Assembly (NCBI GenBank): GCA_023433275.1
Contig: JAEZDN010000051.1
Span: forward strand, 46,484 to 110,483
Origin: Verrucomicrobiota bacterium
GTDB taxonomy: Bacteria > Verrucomicrobiota > Verrucomicrobiia > Opitutales > Opitutaceae
Reading direction: 5' to 3'
Length of the DNA stretch: 64,000 nt
This document shows positions 35,660 to 44,717 of the stretch, one piece after another. The notes beneath the pieces were generated by a model. That model saw only the letters and a program-made list of their open reading frames with translations. It was not told where the DNA came from and did no database searches. Made by a program: the position numbers and the translations under genes. Every line of letters begins with the position of its first letter. Positions within the stretch are counted from its first letter, which is position 1.

Positions 35660-36922
35660 GTGGCCATCCCTGCTTCCCCGTCTGACCTCCTGCACGCCAT
35701 CGAGGCGGACCTGCGCGGCAACGTCCTTCCGTTTTGGATCAAGCACGTGATGGATCACCGGGCTCGCACCTTTCACGGGGAGCTGTCCAACGACCTCACC
35801 GTCGATCCAGCGGTCGAGCGCGGCGCGTTGCTGGTCTCCCGCATCCTGTGGACCTACTCGGCCGCGCATCGCCACTACGGCAACGCGGCGTATCGGGAGA
35901 TGGCCGATTTTGCGTACGACGATTTGGTGGCGCGCTATCACGATCCGGTGCACGGCGGCTTCTATTGGTCGATCAAGCCTGACGGCGGGGTGTCCCGCGA
36001 CCGCAAGCAGATCTACGGGCAGGCCTTCGCGATCTACGCCCTGAGCGAATACCACGCCGCCACCGGCCGCCGCGAACCGCTCGATCATGCCATCGCGCTC
36101 CACCGCTTGTTGGAGCGGCACGCTCGGGAACGGGCGCACGGCGGTTACCTCGAGGCGTTTGCGCGGGACTGGTCGGCCATCGCGGACATGCGCCTGAGCT
36201 CGGTCGACCAGAACGATCCCAAGTCGCAGAACACGCTCCTGCATGTGATGGAGGCCTACACGCGGCTGCTCAATGTATGGCCCGATTCCGGACTGCGTGC
36301 GGCCCTGCGCGACCTGGTCGAGGTGATGCTGACCCACGTGTTGGATGCCACCACCGGGCACCTGCGGTTGTTCTTCTCCAATGACTGGCGGCCGACGTCG
36401 GACAAGATCTCTTACGGCCATGACATCGAAGCCGCGTGGCTGCTGCGGCGCGCCGCCGATGCGCTCGGCGACCCGGCCCTGACGGCGCGGATCGATCCCG
36501 TCGTGATCCGGATCGCGGACGTTACGCTCGCCGAGGGCACCGACATGGATGGCGCGCTTTTCCATTTCGGCGATCCGACGGGGATCATCGACGGGACCAA
36601 GGAATGGTGGCCCCAAGCCGAGGCCGTGGTCGGCTGGCTGGAAGCCTGGCGGATATCGGGCGACATTCGCTATTTTGCGGCGGCGACGAAAACGTGGGAG
36701 TTTATCGCGGCGAAGCTGGTCGACCGTCAGCATGGCGAGTGGTTTCGCGCTGTGACCCGCGACGGGCAACTCGTCGCCCACGCCCCGAAGGTCAGCTTCT
36801 GGAAATGCCCGTATCACAACGGCCGGATGGGCCTGGAGGTGGTCGCGCGATTGGGAGCGGGCTCGCCCTGCGGACCGTGGGCCGGGAGAGGGAGCACCCC
36901 TGGTAAAGCGGATTGCGAATAG
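35660..36922 (+). CDS. AGE-family epimerase, cellobiose 2-epimerase-like
   Basis: About 420 residues forming an (alpha/alpha)6-barrel sugar epimerase. Family signatures are visible in order: GGFYWSIKPDG, RKQIYGQAFAIYALSEY, SDKISYGHDIEAAWLL, KEWWPQAEAVVGWLEAW and FWKCPYHNGRMGLE. The His and Trp residues in the last three are those that line the catalytic pocket of cellobiose 2-epimerases, which convert a reducing-end glucose to mannose. N-acyl-glucosamine epimerase is the main alternative, but WKCPYHNGRM favours the cellobiose type. The frame is open from a TTG at 35612; I chose GTG 35660, just before the first conserved helix. The last 20 residues (AGSPCGPWAGRGSTPG) look like non-homologous tail read into intergenic sequence. 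The enzyme is cytoplasmic, as there is no signal peptide. Confidence 0.85.
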   Translation: MAIPASPSDLLHAIEADLRGNVLPFWIKHVMDHRARTFHGELSNDLTVDPAVERGALLVSRILWTYSAAHRHYGNAAYREMADFAYDDLVARYHDPVHGGFYWSIKPDGGVSRDRKQIYGQAFAIYALSEYHAATGRREPLDHAIALHRLLERHARERAHGGYLEAFARDWSAIADMRLSSVDQNDPKSQNTLLHVMEAYTRLLNVWPDSGLRAALRDLVEVMLTHVLDATTGHLRLFFSNDWRPTSDKISYGHDIEAAWLLRRAADALGDPALTARIDPVVIRIADVTLAEGTDMDGALFHFGDPTGIIDGTKEWWPQAEAVVGWLEAWRISGDIRYFAAATKTWEFIAAKLVDRQHGEWFRAVTRDGQLVAHAPKVSFWKCPYHNGRMGLEVVARLGAGSPCGPWAGRGSTPGKADCE

Positions 36923-36957
36923 GCCACGGCCGTGAATGCTGGGGCTGCCTTCCCCGC

Positions 36958-37347
36958 ATGAAAACCCCGGCGCCCAAGACCGTGTTGATTGTGGAGGACG
37001 ATGCGGCCCTGCGGCAGTCCCTCGTGGAAACGGCGGAGAAGAGCGCCTTTGATGTGCGGAGCTGTGACACCGCCGAGGAAGCGCTCGCGTTGGCGGCGTC
37101 GTTCCGCCCCACCGTGATCATCTGCGATGTGCACCTGGCCCACGGTGACGGTCGCCGCGTGCTGACGAAATTGCGCGAGGACGAGGCGATGCGGGATTGT
37201 CAGTTCGTGCTGATGACGGGCGACTGGGTGGGTGCGCCGCAGAGCGTGAGCATCGCGTTGGAAGCCGACGCATACCTTGCCAAGCCGTTTTCCCTCGCGG
37301 AATTCGTCGCCTGCCTGGAGGCGCGCTACGCGCAGGCGAACCTGTAG
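36958..37347 (+). CDS. Single-domain (CheY-like) response regulator
   Basis: 129 residues, receiver domain only. The acidic pocket E13-D14-D15, phosphoacceptor D57 (IICDVHL), T86 (LMTGDW) and K109 (AKPF) are all present, so it should be phosphorylated by a histidine kinase. There is no output domain, so it acts by protein contact or as a phosphate sink. The ATG at 36958 begins MKTPAPKTVLIVEDD; the frame is open further upstream, but that part overlaps the region after the epimerase and looks non-coding. No kinase is adjacent; the nearest one (42.5 kb) has its own LytTR partner. Confidence 0.88.
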   Translation: MKTPAPKTVLIVEDDAALRQSLVETAEKSAFDVRSCDTAEEALALAASFRPTVIICDVHLAHGDGRRVLTKLREDEAMRDCQFVLMTGDWVGAPQSVSIALEADAYLAKPFSLAEFVACLEARYAQANL

Positions 37348-37380
37348 GAGACTCAGCCGGGAATATGCAGTCGGATGGAG

Positions 37381-37404
37381 GGGTGCGGCTTGACCGCGCC
37401 CTTT
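37381..37404 (+). terminator. Possible terminator after the response regulator
   Basis: An 8-bp stem GGGTGCGG / CCGCGCCC (one G-U pair) with a 5-nt loop is followed by TTT and lies between two convergent genes. The T-run is short. Confidence 0.4.
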
Positions 37405-37485
37405 CCTCGCTGCGGGAACCGACGAGTCACGCCCCTACAACGGAACCGTTCGATCGCGCGGCCAGCGGTGTCGCTGGCGCTCAGC

Positions 37486-37977
<492 letters not shown>

Positions 37978-38193
37978 GGAAGGGCCTTTAAACCCCGGCA
38001 GGGAAGCGGTTGGCAACACCGGATTGACGGACGTCCGTGCCGTCGGTCCAAGGTAGGGCCACTGCCTTCGACTGGCCCCGCATGCGGCCCGAAAGCCGGA
38101 TGGGCCTGAGCTCGAATGGAGGGGCTGGCCTGCGGGCGATCGAAGCGCACGCAGCGGGCCACCGTCGGATCACCTGCGAGCCGGGTCCGGCAA

Positions 38194-38227
38194 AAGCAAG
38201 GGCGGTTGATCGCAACCGCCCTTGCCG
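38194..38227 (-). terminator. Rho-independent terminator of the transglutaminase-like gene
   Basis: A perfect 13-bp stem (GCAAGGGCGGTTG and its complement) with a 4-nt loop occupies 38198-38227. On the minus strand it is followed by TTTT (38197-38194). It lies 32 bp after the stop of the leftward gene. Confidence 0.85.
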
Positions 38228-38259
38228 AGGAATCAGCAACCTGATCGCCGATTCAGCGA

Positions 38260-39330
38260 TTAGTGCGCGGCGATCTTCGCGGCCGGCGCGGCGGACGGGA
38301 TTTCCGTGTACTTTACGGTGCGCGAGAGCTGGGCCTTGAGCTTCAGGCCGTCATCCGGGAGCACGCGGGCTTCGACGCCGTCGATCTCCGCGTAGCCGAT
38401 GATCATCGTGTTGACGCGCTTCTCGGTCACGGCGCGACCGGCGAGGTTGAATTCGCGGCCCTCATTGAGCCAGAGGCGGCGCTCGGTGAGGCCGGTGAAC
38501 CAGCGGGTGCGACCGAGGCCATTGGGGGCGTCGGCCTCGACGATGTCGGCGGAAACCCAGCCGTAGTTCGGCACGAAGTACTCGGCCCAGCAGCGGTAAC
38601 CGGGATCGACCTCCTTGCCGGCGTTGGCCTCGCGGAGACGGTAACCCATCTGCAGGCGGGCGGGAATGCCGCGGGCGCGGGCCATGGCGATGAACATCGA
38701 GTGCAGGTCGGTGCAGCAACCGCCGGCATTGGTCATGCAATCCTCGGCGTCGCCGATGCCGCAGTTGGGCTTGGTCGGATCCTTGGAATAGTGGTCCGCG
38801 TAGTCGGCCACGGCGCCGAGCAGCAATTGCGCCTGTTTGGCGACATTGGTCTCGGACCCCGCGGCGTCGTTGGCGGCCTTCGCAATGCGGGGCGAGACCT
38901 TCATGTGCGGCGCGTCGTGCCGCAGTTCCTCGGCGTAGAGCGCGCGATGAGAGGCGGTGATCGCGCCGGCCTGGGCGGGATCGAGCTCGGTGAACACCGA
39001 GCGGCGGCGGACGGTGAAAGCGACCTTGGCGGTGAGCTGTTCCGCGCCGGGATTCTCCACCTCGACGAGCATGAAGCGGTTGCCGCGATCCGGCTCGCGC
39101 ACGAAGCTCCATTTGCCGGGGACGGAAACGACCTCGAAGTCGAGCAGGTCCTGGTAGCGCTCGTTGTCGGGGATGGAGACCCAGAACTTCACGTTCTTGG
39201 CGCCGGCGGGGATGTCGGAGACGGTGGCGTTCTGCTCGACGCGATACGTGACCGTGTTCTCGGGGATCGGTTCGGCGCGCAGGGAGAGACCGAGGGCGAG
39301 AACGGCGAGGAGGGTGGAGGGGAGTTTCAT
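38260..39330 (-). CDS. Secreted transglutaminase-like protein with altered catalytic site
   Basis: 356 residues with a signal peptide (MKLPSTLLAVLALGLSLRA, cut near residue 19). An N-terminal beta domain (about 25-130) precedes a transglutaminase-like cysteine-protease fold: GGCCTDLHSMFIAMARARG gives catalytic C206, and YRCWAEYFVPNYGWVSAD gives the Asp at 262. In the family the residue two before the Trp is the catalytic His (HxWxE). Here it is Arg246, from a CGC codon, so the Cys-His-Asp triad looks broken unless another His substitutes. It is likely periplasmic. It has its own terminator downstream and lies 135 bp after the porin gene, separated by a large inverted repeat, so it is probably an independent unit. 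Confidence 0.85.
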   Translation of the reverse strand: MKLPSTLLAVLALGLSLRAEPIPENTVTYRVEQNATVSDIPAGAKNVKFWVSIPDNERYQDLLDFEVVSVPGKWSFVREPDRGNRFMLVEVENPGAEQLTAKVAFTVRRRSVFTELDPAQAGAITASHRALYAEELRHDAPHMKVSPRIAKAANDAAGSETNVAKQAQLLLGAVADYADHYSKDPTKPNCGIGDAEDCMTNAGGCCTDLHSMFIAMARARGIPARLQMGYRLREANAGKEVDPGYRCWAEYFVPNYGWVSADIVEADAPNGLGRTRWFTGLTERRLWLNEGREFNLAGRAVTEKRVNTMIIGYAEIDGVEARVLPDDGLKLKAQLSRTVKYTEIPSAAPAAKIAAH

Positions 39331-39378
39331 GGGTCGGGTGGGGTTGCGGAAAGGGAGGGCGATTGGAAGGGGGGCTTT

Positions 39379-39459
39379 CCTGTAGGAGCCTGTTTACAGG
39401 CGATCGGGGCTGCCGTTGCGGGCGAAGGTTTCAATCGCCTGTAAACAGGCTCCTACAGG
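39379..39459. repeat. 81-bp perfect inverted repeat (TGTAGGAGCCTGTTTACAGG family)
   Basis: Arms of 26 bp at 39379-39404 and 39434-39459 are exact reverse complements around a 29-nt loop. Each arm itself contains a small palindrome, CCTGT-TT-ACAGG. It fills the gap between the porin stop (39466) and the transglutaminase start (39330). It may end porin transcription by forming a very stable hairpin, but there is no T-run. Confidence 0.9.
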
Positions 39460-39465
39460 TCGAAT

Positions 39466-40608
39466 TCAGAATTTCCAGTTCAGGTCGATGCGCAGGCGCT
39501 TGCCGTCCTGGACGCTGGTGATGGCGTCGACGTCGAAGAAGCGGAGCTGCGCGTTGATGTTCCGGGTGATCACGTAGGTGGCGCGAAGCTCGTGGCCCTT
39601 GAAGTCGGTCACATCGGACTGGGTCGCGGAACCGAAGCGGGCCCAGTCGTCCTGCGAGTAAGCGGCGTTGACGGCGAAGGTCTCGATGTGCGCGTAGAAC
39701 CAGCCGATCTGCCAGTCGTGGGGGTTCTTCAACTGGCCATAGAGGAGGGAGAACACGTAGCCGTTGGTCTCGCGGGCGTGACGCGGGGCGAAGGGCAGGG
39801 CGTCGGTGGCGCTGTAGTCCTCGAAGTTCTTGATCAGGTCGGCACCAGCGGTGAGCGTGCGGCCGGTGGCGAGCGGCGCGGCCCATTGCGCGCTCAGGAC
39901 GCCGAGCAGGTAGCCGCGCACGCCGTTGCGGTTGCGGAGGTTCGTGGCGCCGCGTTTGCCATCGAGGCTGTAAAGGCCGGCGGCGAGGGTGAACTGCGCG
40001 GTGTCGACGGGCCGGCCATACTTCACTTGGCCGCCGACGAGCGTGCCGTTTAGGTCGGTCATGCCGTCGGGGAGATGGAATGCGCCGGCGGTCGTGGTCA
40101 GGGTGCCCTGCTCGAGCTTCAGGTCGTAGCTGCCGGCGATGCCGGTGGGTGTGACATCCTCGTCCCAGAACATTTCGTTCTGCTGCCAGAAGGGCGTGGT
40201 GTTGCGACCGCCCCAAGCGGTGACCGGACCCTTTTTGTACTGCAGGTAGTAGCGGTCGAGCGCGCCCTCGAAGTCGTCGGTGAGGTTGTCGTTGGCGGAA
40301 AAGGTGAGGTGGGGCGACTGCTGGCTGTCGCGATTGCCGGTGCGCGCGCGAGCGCCGAAGGTCCAATCGCTGGACAACTTGTAGCCGATGCTGGCGCGGG
40401 CGCGGTAACGGGCGCGATCGCGATCGTTGCGCGCGACGCCGGCGCCGTTTTGGGAATCCCAATCCCATTCGTAGCGCAGGCGGAGGTCGCCTGAAATGGT
40501 GAGGGGAGAGGCGGGCTGGGCCGCGTCGGCCGCGAGGCCGGAGGCGGTGGTCAGGCTGGCGGCGCCGCACAAGGCGGCTCCGAGCAGGGTGGTGCGGAGG
40601 GTGAGCAT
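39466..40608 (-). CDS. Outer-membrane beta-barrel porin, putative Porin_5 / alginate-export type
   Basis: About 380 residues from ATG 40608. A signal peptide (MLTLRTTLLGAALCGAASL, cleaved near LAADA) is followed by regular alternating beta-strands starting LTISGDLRLRYEWDWD and RYRARASIGYKLSSDWTFG. It ends with phenylalanine (IDLNWKF), typical of BAM-assembled barrels. Strand and turn spacing and sequence style match large monomeric porins of the putative-porin/alginate-export group; the transported solute cannot be inferred. An upstream start at 40653 is possible but would put 15 unusual residues before the signal peptide. It lies 160 bp after the ASPIC/UnbV gene on the same strand. Confidence 0.82.
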   Translation of the reverse strand: MLTLRTTLLGAALCGAASLTTASGLAADAAQPASPLTISGDLRLRYEWDWDSQNGAGVARNDRDRARYRARASIGYKLSSDWTFGARARTGNRDSQQSPHLTFSANDNLTDDFEGALDRYYLQYKKGPVTAWGGRNTTPFWQQNEMFWDEDVTPTGIAGSYDLKLEQGTLTTTAGAFHLPDGMTDLNGTLVGGQVKYGRPVDTAQFTLAAGLYSLDGKRGATNLRNRNGVRGYLLGVLSAQWAAPLATGRTLTAGADLIKNFEDYSATDALPFAPRHARETNGYVFSLLYGQLKNPHDWQIGWFYAHIETFAVNAAYSQDDWARFGSATQSDVTDFKGHELRATYVITRNINAQLRFFDVDAITSVQDGKRLRIDLNWKF

Positions 40609-40768
40609 GGGGTGGAGGAGGGCCACGCTTGGGCCCCGAACGGCGGCGGGCAACGAACTGGGGGTGAAAAGCCGGCGGGCCGGGGCGAGTTGCCTGTCAG
40701 GCTGTTCAGCGAACGAATCGCGCTCCCCCGGGGCACTGCGCGCCCCGGCGCCGCCGGGCCGGGGCGGT

Positions 40769-42418
40769 TCAGGGTTCGCGGATCGTCAGCGTCCGATTGA
40801 GCCCGTCCGGTTTGAGTTCCTGGACCTGGCCCGAAGGCCACTCGATCACGATGCGGCGCACGCGGGCATCGTCGCCCAAGCCGAACGTCAGCGTGGATTC
40901 CGACTGGGCCATGAATCCCAGCGCGGGTGCGACCGTCTGGGCGAGCACGCGCCGGGGCGTGTGAACCTCGACGCGCGCGCCGCCGGCACCGGGCTCGCTG
41001 CGCGTCGCGATGAGCTGCAGGCGCAACCAGGGCAGCCCCGCCCGTTGCTCGTTCCGCAGGAGCACGGCCGGGCCGTTGTTCTGCGCAATCACCACGTCAG
41101 GATCGCCGTCGCCGTCAAAATCCGCCGCGGCCACCCCGCGCGCCACGAGCGGTGGCAGAACAACCGACTCGTCGGCCAGGTCCTGCCAGGTTCCGCCCGA
41201 GGACCAGAGTACCCTTGCGGGCGCGGCAAACGCCCGACCCGCGTCGAAGCGGTTGATCGAGGCCTCGGTCCGGCCCTGGCCCGAAAAAATCTCCATTCGT
41301 CCATCCAGGTCGAGATCCGCCAGGACGACGCCCAGCCGAGTCTCCAAGGCCGTCATCTCCGTCACCGCCGTCGCCAATTCCGGCGCGAGCAGGTCGCGCA
41401 GGCGCTCGGCGTCGCCCTGGCGGGGGATGAACGGCAGGAAGCTCGCGGAAGCCAGGCTGGCGGCGGCGCCCTCCTGGCGGGGGTTGCGCGATCCGGTTTC
41501 GCGTTGGAACGTGCCGTCGCCGCGCGCCATGAACAGCGCCGGACCGTGGAAATGATAGGTGATGAGAATGTCCAGCCCACGGTCGCCATTCACATCGAGC
41601 GGCGCGATCGCGACCGGCCACGCCACCGGCCGCCCCGTCTCCGGATCGATGTCGCGCAGCCCGGCGGAGTCGGGCAGGCGGACGAATCGCCCGTCGCCCG
41701 TGTTGCGCCAGACGGTGGGCGGCGCACTGAAGAAGCCGGTGGGGGCGCCGTAGGAACGGCCCATTTCCGCGACGGCGAACGCCTGCGCCAGCCCGACTTC
41801 CTGGGCCCAGCGGGCGTAGTGCAGGACGATGAGGTCGAGGCGCCCGTCGGCATCCACGTCGACCCAGGCCGCGCCTGAGCTCCAAGTGTTTTCGTCCCCG
41901 GCGACGCCGGCGGATTCCGTTACGTCCTCAAATCGTCCCTGGCCGAGATTGCGAAAGAGACGGTTCGGGCCGATGCCAGTGATGAAGAGATCGACGTGGC
42001 CGTCGGCGTCGAAGTCGCCGGCCGTGGCCGCCATGCCCTGCATGACCATGTTCAGGCCCGCGGCCGCGGTTACCTCGCTGAAACGCCCGTCGCCGTCGTT
42101 GCGATAGAGCGCCCCGCTGCGGGCCGGACGTTTCTCCAAGGTCGCTTCCCAGGGCCACGGCGCGCCGTTGGTGAAGAAAAGATCCGGCCGGCCGTCGCCG
42201 TTGTAGTCGAGGACGGTCACGGAACCTCCCAGGGTGGTGGGAGCCTCGGCCCCGCCTTGGTCATGCCGGAAATGCAGGCCCGACGAGGCGGTGACATCCG
42301 TGAACCGAACGGCCGGTGCGCCCGAGGCCGCGGCTGGCGGGAACAGCCGCGCGAAGAGCACGCCCAGCAGGATCGCCGCGAACACCAAGGGAAGGAGCAC
42401 CGGGACCAATGGCGACAT
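40769..42418 (-). CDS. Membrane-anchored FG-GAP/VCBS protein with ASPIC/UnbV C-terminus
   Basis: About 549 residues from ATG 42418; a GTG at 42484 would add 22. An N-terminal anchor (PLVPVLLPLVFAAILLGVLF) is followed by FG-GAP blades with calcium-type loops (LDYNGDGRPDLFF, GDFDADGHVDLFI, VDVDADGRLDLIV, ADFDGDGDPDVVI). The final 90 residues are an ASPIC/UnbV domain (GGARVEVHT, then VRRIVIEWPSGQVQEL). Such CRTAC1-like proteins are beta-propellers outside the cytoplasm; their biochemical role is mostly unknown. It is divergent from the LytS-type kinase at 42553, and its 3' end is 160 bp from the porin start. Its overall plan is like that of the two paralogs at 44.7 and 48.2 kb, but it lacks their TPR-like N-terminus and His tail. 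Confidence 0.87.
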   Translation of the reverse strand: MSPLVPVLLPLVFAAILLGVLFARLFPPAAASGAPAVRFTDVTASSGLHFRHDQGGAEAPTTLGGSVTVLDYNGDGRPDLFFTNGAPWPWEATLEKRPARSGALYRNDGDGRFSEVTAAAGLNMVMQGMAATAGDFDADGHVDLFITGIGPNRLFRNLGQGRFEDVTESAGVAGDENTWSSGAAWVDVDADGRLDLIVLHYARWAQEVGLAQAFAVAEMGRSYGAPTGFFSAPPTVWRNTGDGRFVRLPDSAGLRDIDPETGRPVAWPVAIAPLDVNGDRGLDILITYHFHGPALFMARGDGTFQRETGSRNPRQEGAAASLASASFLPFIPRQGDAERLRDLLAPELATAVTEMTALETRLGVVLADLDLDGRMEIFSGQGRTEASINRFDAGRAFAAPARVLWSSGGTWQDLADESVVLPPLVARGVAAADFDGDGDPDVVIAQNNGPAVLLRNEQRAGLPWLRLQLIATRSEPGAGGARVEVHTPRRVLAQTVAPALGFMAQSESTLTFGLGDDARVRRIVIEWPSGQVQELKPDGLNRTLTIREP

Positions 42419-42552
42419 GACCGAACGCACCGGTTGGATCGCCGGAGGGGGCAGGGTAGGACGGGAAGCGGCAGGTCCGTTCACGAGCAGATGCGAAAGG
42501 GCGTGGACACGAAATGGTCCGGCCTCCTACATGAACGGCAACCCCTTTTCGC

Positions 42553-43635
42553 ATGTCCGCCACCGTCCTGCCCGGCCGCACCCTGATCCGCCTCCTGGGC
42601 ATCGGCGCGTTCTGGACCTTGGTGGGGCTGGCGTTCGCGAGTCAGTTTTACCTCTCGAGCACGCTGCTCGGCCGGTCCGTCACCTGGGCGCAGGCGATCG
42701 GCTATTCATTGGCGGACTGGTATGTCTGGGCGGTGCTCTCGCTCCCGGTCCTGCTGCTCGCCCGTCGCTTCCCGCCCGAGGGCGAGCACCGCTGGCGCAC
42801 CGCGATCATCCATTTGGCCGCGGCGCTGGCCTGCTCGCTGGTCTATGTGTTGCTGCGCTCCCTGGTGGGCATGGCGCACAGCCGTCTGCTCGATGAACCC
42901 GTGACTTTTGCCGAGGTCTTTCGCCCGCTCCTGGCGCGGACTTTTCCGTTCAACCTTCTGATCTATGGCGTGATCGTGACCATCAGCCACGCCATCGACT
43001 ATTACCGGAAATACCACGAGCGCACGGTGCACGCCCTCGAGCTCGAGAAGCACCTGACCGAGGCGCGGCTGCAGTCGCTGCTGCGCCAGCTCAAGCCGCA
43101 TTTCCTCTTCAACACGCTCAATGGCATCGCATCGCTCATGCACAGCGACGTGCACGCGGCCGACAAGATGCTCGTGCGCCTCGGCGAGCTCCTGCGCCTG
43201 ACCATGCACCACCCGGGGCAGCCCCTCACGAAGCTGCGCGACGAGATCGCCTTCATCGAAAAATACCTGGAGATCGAGCGCATCCGATTTCGCGACCGGC
43301 TTACGGCGGAGATCAAGGCGGATTCCGACACCCTGGAGGCCGACGTGCCGAGCCTGATCATCCAGCCGCTGGTCGAGAATGCCATCCGCCATGGACTCGA
43401 GCCGCACGCGCGCCCCGGTCGCATCGTGGTCGAGGCCCGGCGCGAGGAGGGCAACCTCCTGCTGCTGGTGCGCGACAACGGCGGCGGCATGCCGGCCGGG
43501 GGCTTCACGCGCGAGGGCATCGGCCTCGCCAACACCCGCGAGCGCCTGCGCGAGCTCTACGGCGACCGCCACCGCCTCGAACTCGCCAACCACCCGGAGG
43601 GCGGGCTGGAGGTCCGCATCCGTCTGCCCGCATAA
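42553..43635 (+). CDS. LytS-type sensor histidine kinase
   Basis: 360 residues. Four hydrophobic segments (about 11-30, 52-71, 84-104, 130-148) make an N-terminal membrane sensor with no large periplasmic loop. A short coiled coil leads to the His_kinase motif LKPHFLFNTLNGIASL with phosphoacceptor H183. The ATPase part has the N-box VENAIRHGLEP, the G-box DNGGGMPAGG and GIGLANTRERL. It resembles the short YehU/LytS-like kinases that pair with LytTR regulators, and one follows 127 bp downstream. The stimulus is unknown. The start at 42553 is the first ATG; the divergent ASPIC/UnbV gene leaves a short shared promoter region. Confidence 0.93.
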   Translation: MSATVLPGRTLIRLLGIGAFWTLVGLAFASQFYLSSTLLGRSVTWAQAIGYSLADWYVWAVLSLPVLLLARRFPPEGEHRWRTAIIHLAAALACSLVYVLLRSLVGMAHSRLLDEPVTFAEVFRPLLARTFPFNLLIYGVIVTISHAIDYYRKYHERTVHALELEKHLTEARLQSLLRQLKPHFLFNTLNGIASLMHSDVHAADKMLVRLGELLRLTMHHPGQPLTKLRDEIAFIEKYLEIERIRFRDRLTAEIKADSDTLEADVPSLIIQPLVENAIRHGLEPHARPGRIVVEARREEGNLLLLVRDNGGGMPAGGFTREGIGLANTRERLRELYGDRHRLELANHPEGGLEVRIRLPA

Positions 43636-43762
43636 CCGCGAGAGTGAGACACGATTTCCACGAATGGCCACGAGTGCGTCCACCCGCCAATCCCGGGGCG
43701 AAGGTGACGGGAAATGTTAGTGATAATTGGTGTAATTCGTGTCTGCTGCCCTGGTCCCTGAC

Positions 43763-44500
43763 ATGAAAATCCGCACCCTCATCGTGGACGATGAACCGCT
43801 GGCGCGCGAGCGGCTGCGCGGTTTCCTGAAGGCTGAGCCGGCGTGCGAGATCGTCGGCGAATGCGGCACCGGACCCGAGGCCATTGCGCTGATCGCGAGC
43901 GTGACCCCGGATCTGGTGTTCCTCGACATGCAGATGCCGGGCTGCGACGGGCTGGAAGTGGTCAACCGCCTGCCCGAGGACAAGCGTCCGGCCATCATCT
44001 TTGCGACGGCCCACGAGCGGTTCGCGGTCGATGCCTTTGATCTGGCCGCGGTGGATTATCTCTTGAAGCCGTTTGATCGCGACCGGTTCCAGCAGGCGAT
44101 GCGGCGGGCGCAGGAACAGCTGCAGCGGGAGCGCGCGCCTGGCGTCCCGGCGCCGCCGCCGGCCCCGAAACCGGATCGCATCACGGTGAAGGCCGACGGG
44201 CGGCTCGTATTCCTCAAGCCCGAGGAAATCATCCGCGTCGAGGCGGCGGACAACTACGTGATGCTTCATCTGCTCTCGGGCCGGCTGATGTTGCGCGAGA
44301 CGATGAGCGCGATCGAGACCCGGCTGGGGACGCTGAATTTCGCGCGCATCAACCGTTCGGCCATCGTGCACCTCGACCAGATCCGGGAGATCCAGCCCGC
44401 GCAGCACGGCGATTATCTGGTCGTGTTGCGGGACGGTACGAAGCTCCCGCTCAGTCGCAGCCTCCGCGGGCGCCTCGATCGTTTCGCCGGCTCGAGCTGA
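43763..44500 (+). CDS. LytTR-family response regulator
   Basis: 245 residues. The receiver domain starts MKIRTLIVDDEPLARERL with phosphoacceptor D55 (LVFLDMQMPGCDG) and the conserved Lys in LLKPFDRDRF. A Pro-rich linker (APGVPAPPPAPKPDR) leads to the LytTR DNA-binding domain (VEAADNYVMLHLLSGRLMLRETM, then FARINRSAIVHLDQI). It is the partner of the kinase upstream. I chose ATG 43763; a GTG at 43739 would add 8 residues outside the family pattern. The likely targets include the neighbouring ASPIC/UnbV genes, whose upstream regions share an element with a GTT-containing core similar to LytTR sites; this is inference. Confidence 0.93.
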   Translation: MKIRTLIVDDEPLARERLRGFLKAEPACEIVGECGTGPEAIALIASVTPDLVFLDMQMPGCDGLEVVNRLPEDKRPAIIFATAHERFAVDAFDLAAVDYLLKPFDRDRFQQAMRRAQEQLQRERAPGVPAPPPAPKPDRITVKADGRLVFLKPEEIIRVEAADNYVMLHLLSGRLMLRETMSAIETRLGTLNFARINRSAIVHLDQIREIQPAQHGDYLVVLRDGTKLPLSRSLRGRLDRFAGSS

Positions 44501-44668
44501 GGCATGGCAACCGGGGCGAGGGCGCCCCGGCTCCAGTTGCAGGCAACCGGATCTCGAAGCCTCCGCGGCCTCTGCGCCCTTTGCGCGAGGTCATTTCAGA
44601 CGGGAAGGAAAGTAGGATCGCCTCACGCAGAGGGCACCAAGGGCGAGGGGCATCCTTGGCATGGCAAC
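44501..44668. repeat. Intergenic palindromes after the LytTR gene
   Basis: It holds the hairpin CCGGGGCG-AGGG-CGCCCCGG at 44511-44530, the same family as the one at 4035. It also holds a looser inverted repeat between CTCTGCGCCCTTTGCGCGAG near 44570 and CTCACGCAGAGGGC near 44620. No coding frame is apparent. Confidence 0.65.
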
Positions 44669-44692
44669 TGGCCACAAAACGTTTGCCCGGGG
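44669..44692 (+). promoter_or_regulatory. Shared upstream element, copy 1
   Basis: The sequence TGGCCACAAAACGTTTGCCC and the Gs that follow lie 26 bp before the ATG of the first His-tailed ASPIC gene. It recurs with two changes at 48111-48134 before the paralog. The AACGTTTGC core matches 8 of 9 positions of the commonly used LytTR half-site consensus. A TATCCT, possibly a -10, follows in both copies at a similar distance. Confidence 0.5.
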
Positions 44693-44717
44693 GCGGTGAG
44701 GCTTATCCTCAGGGGCA

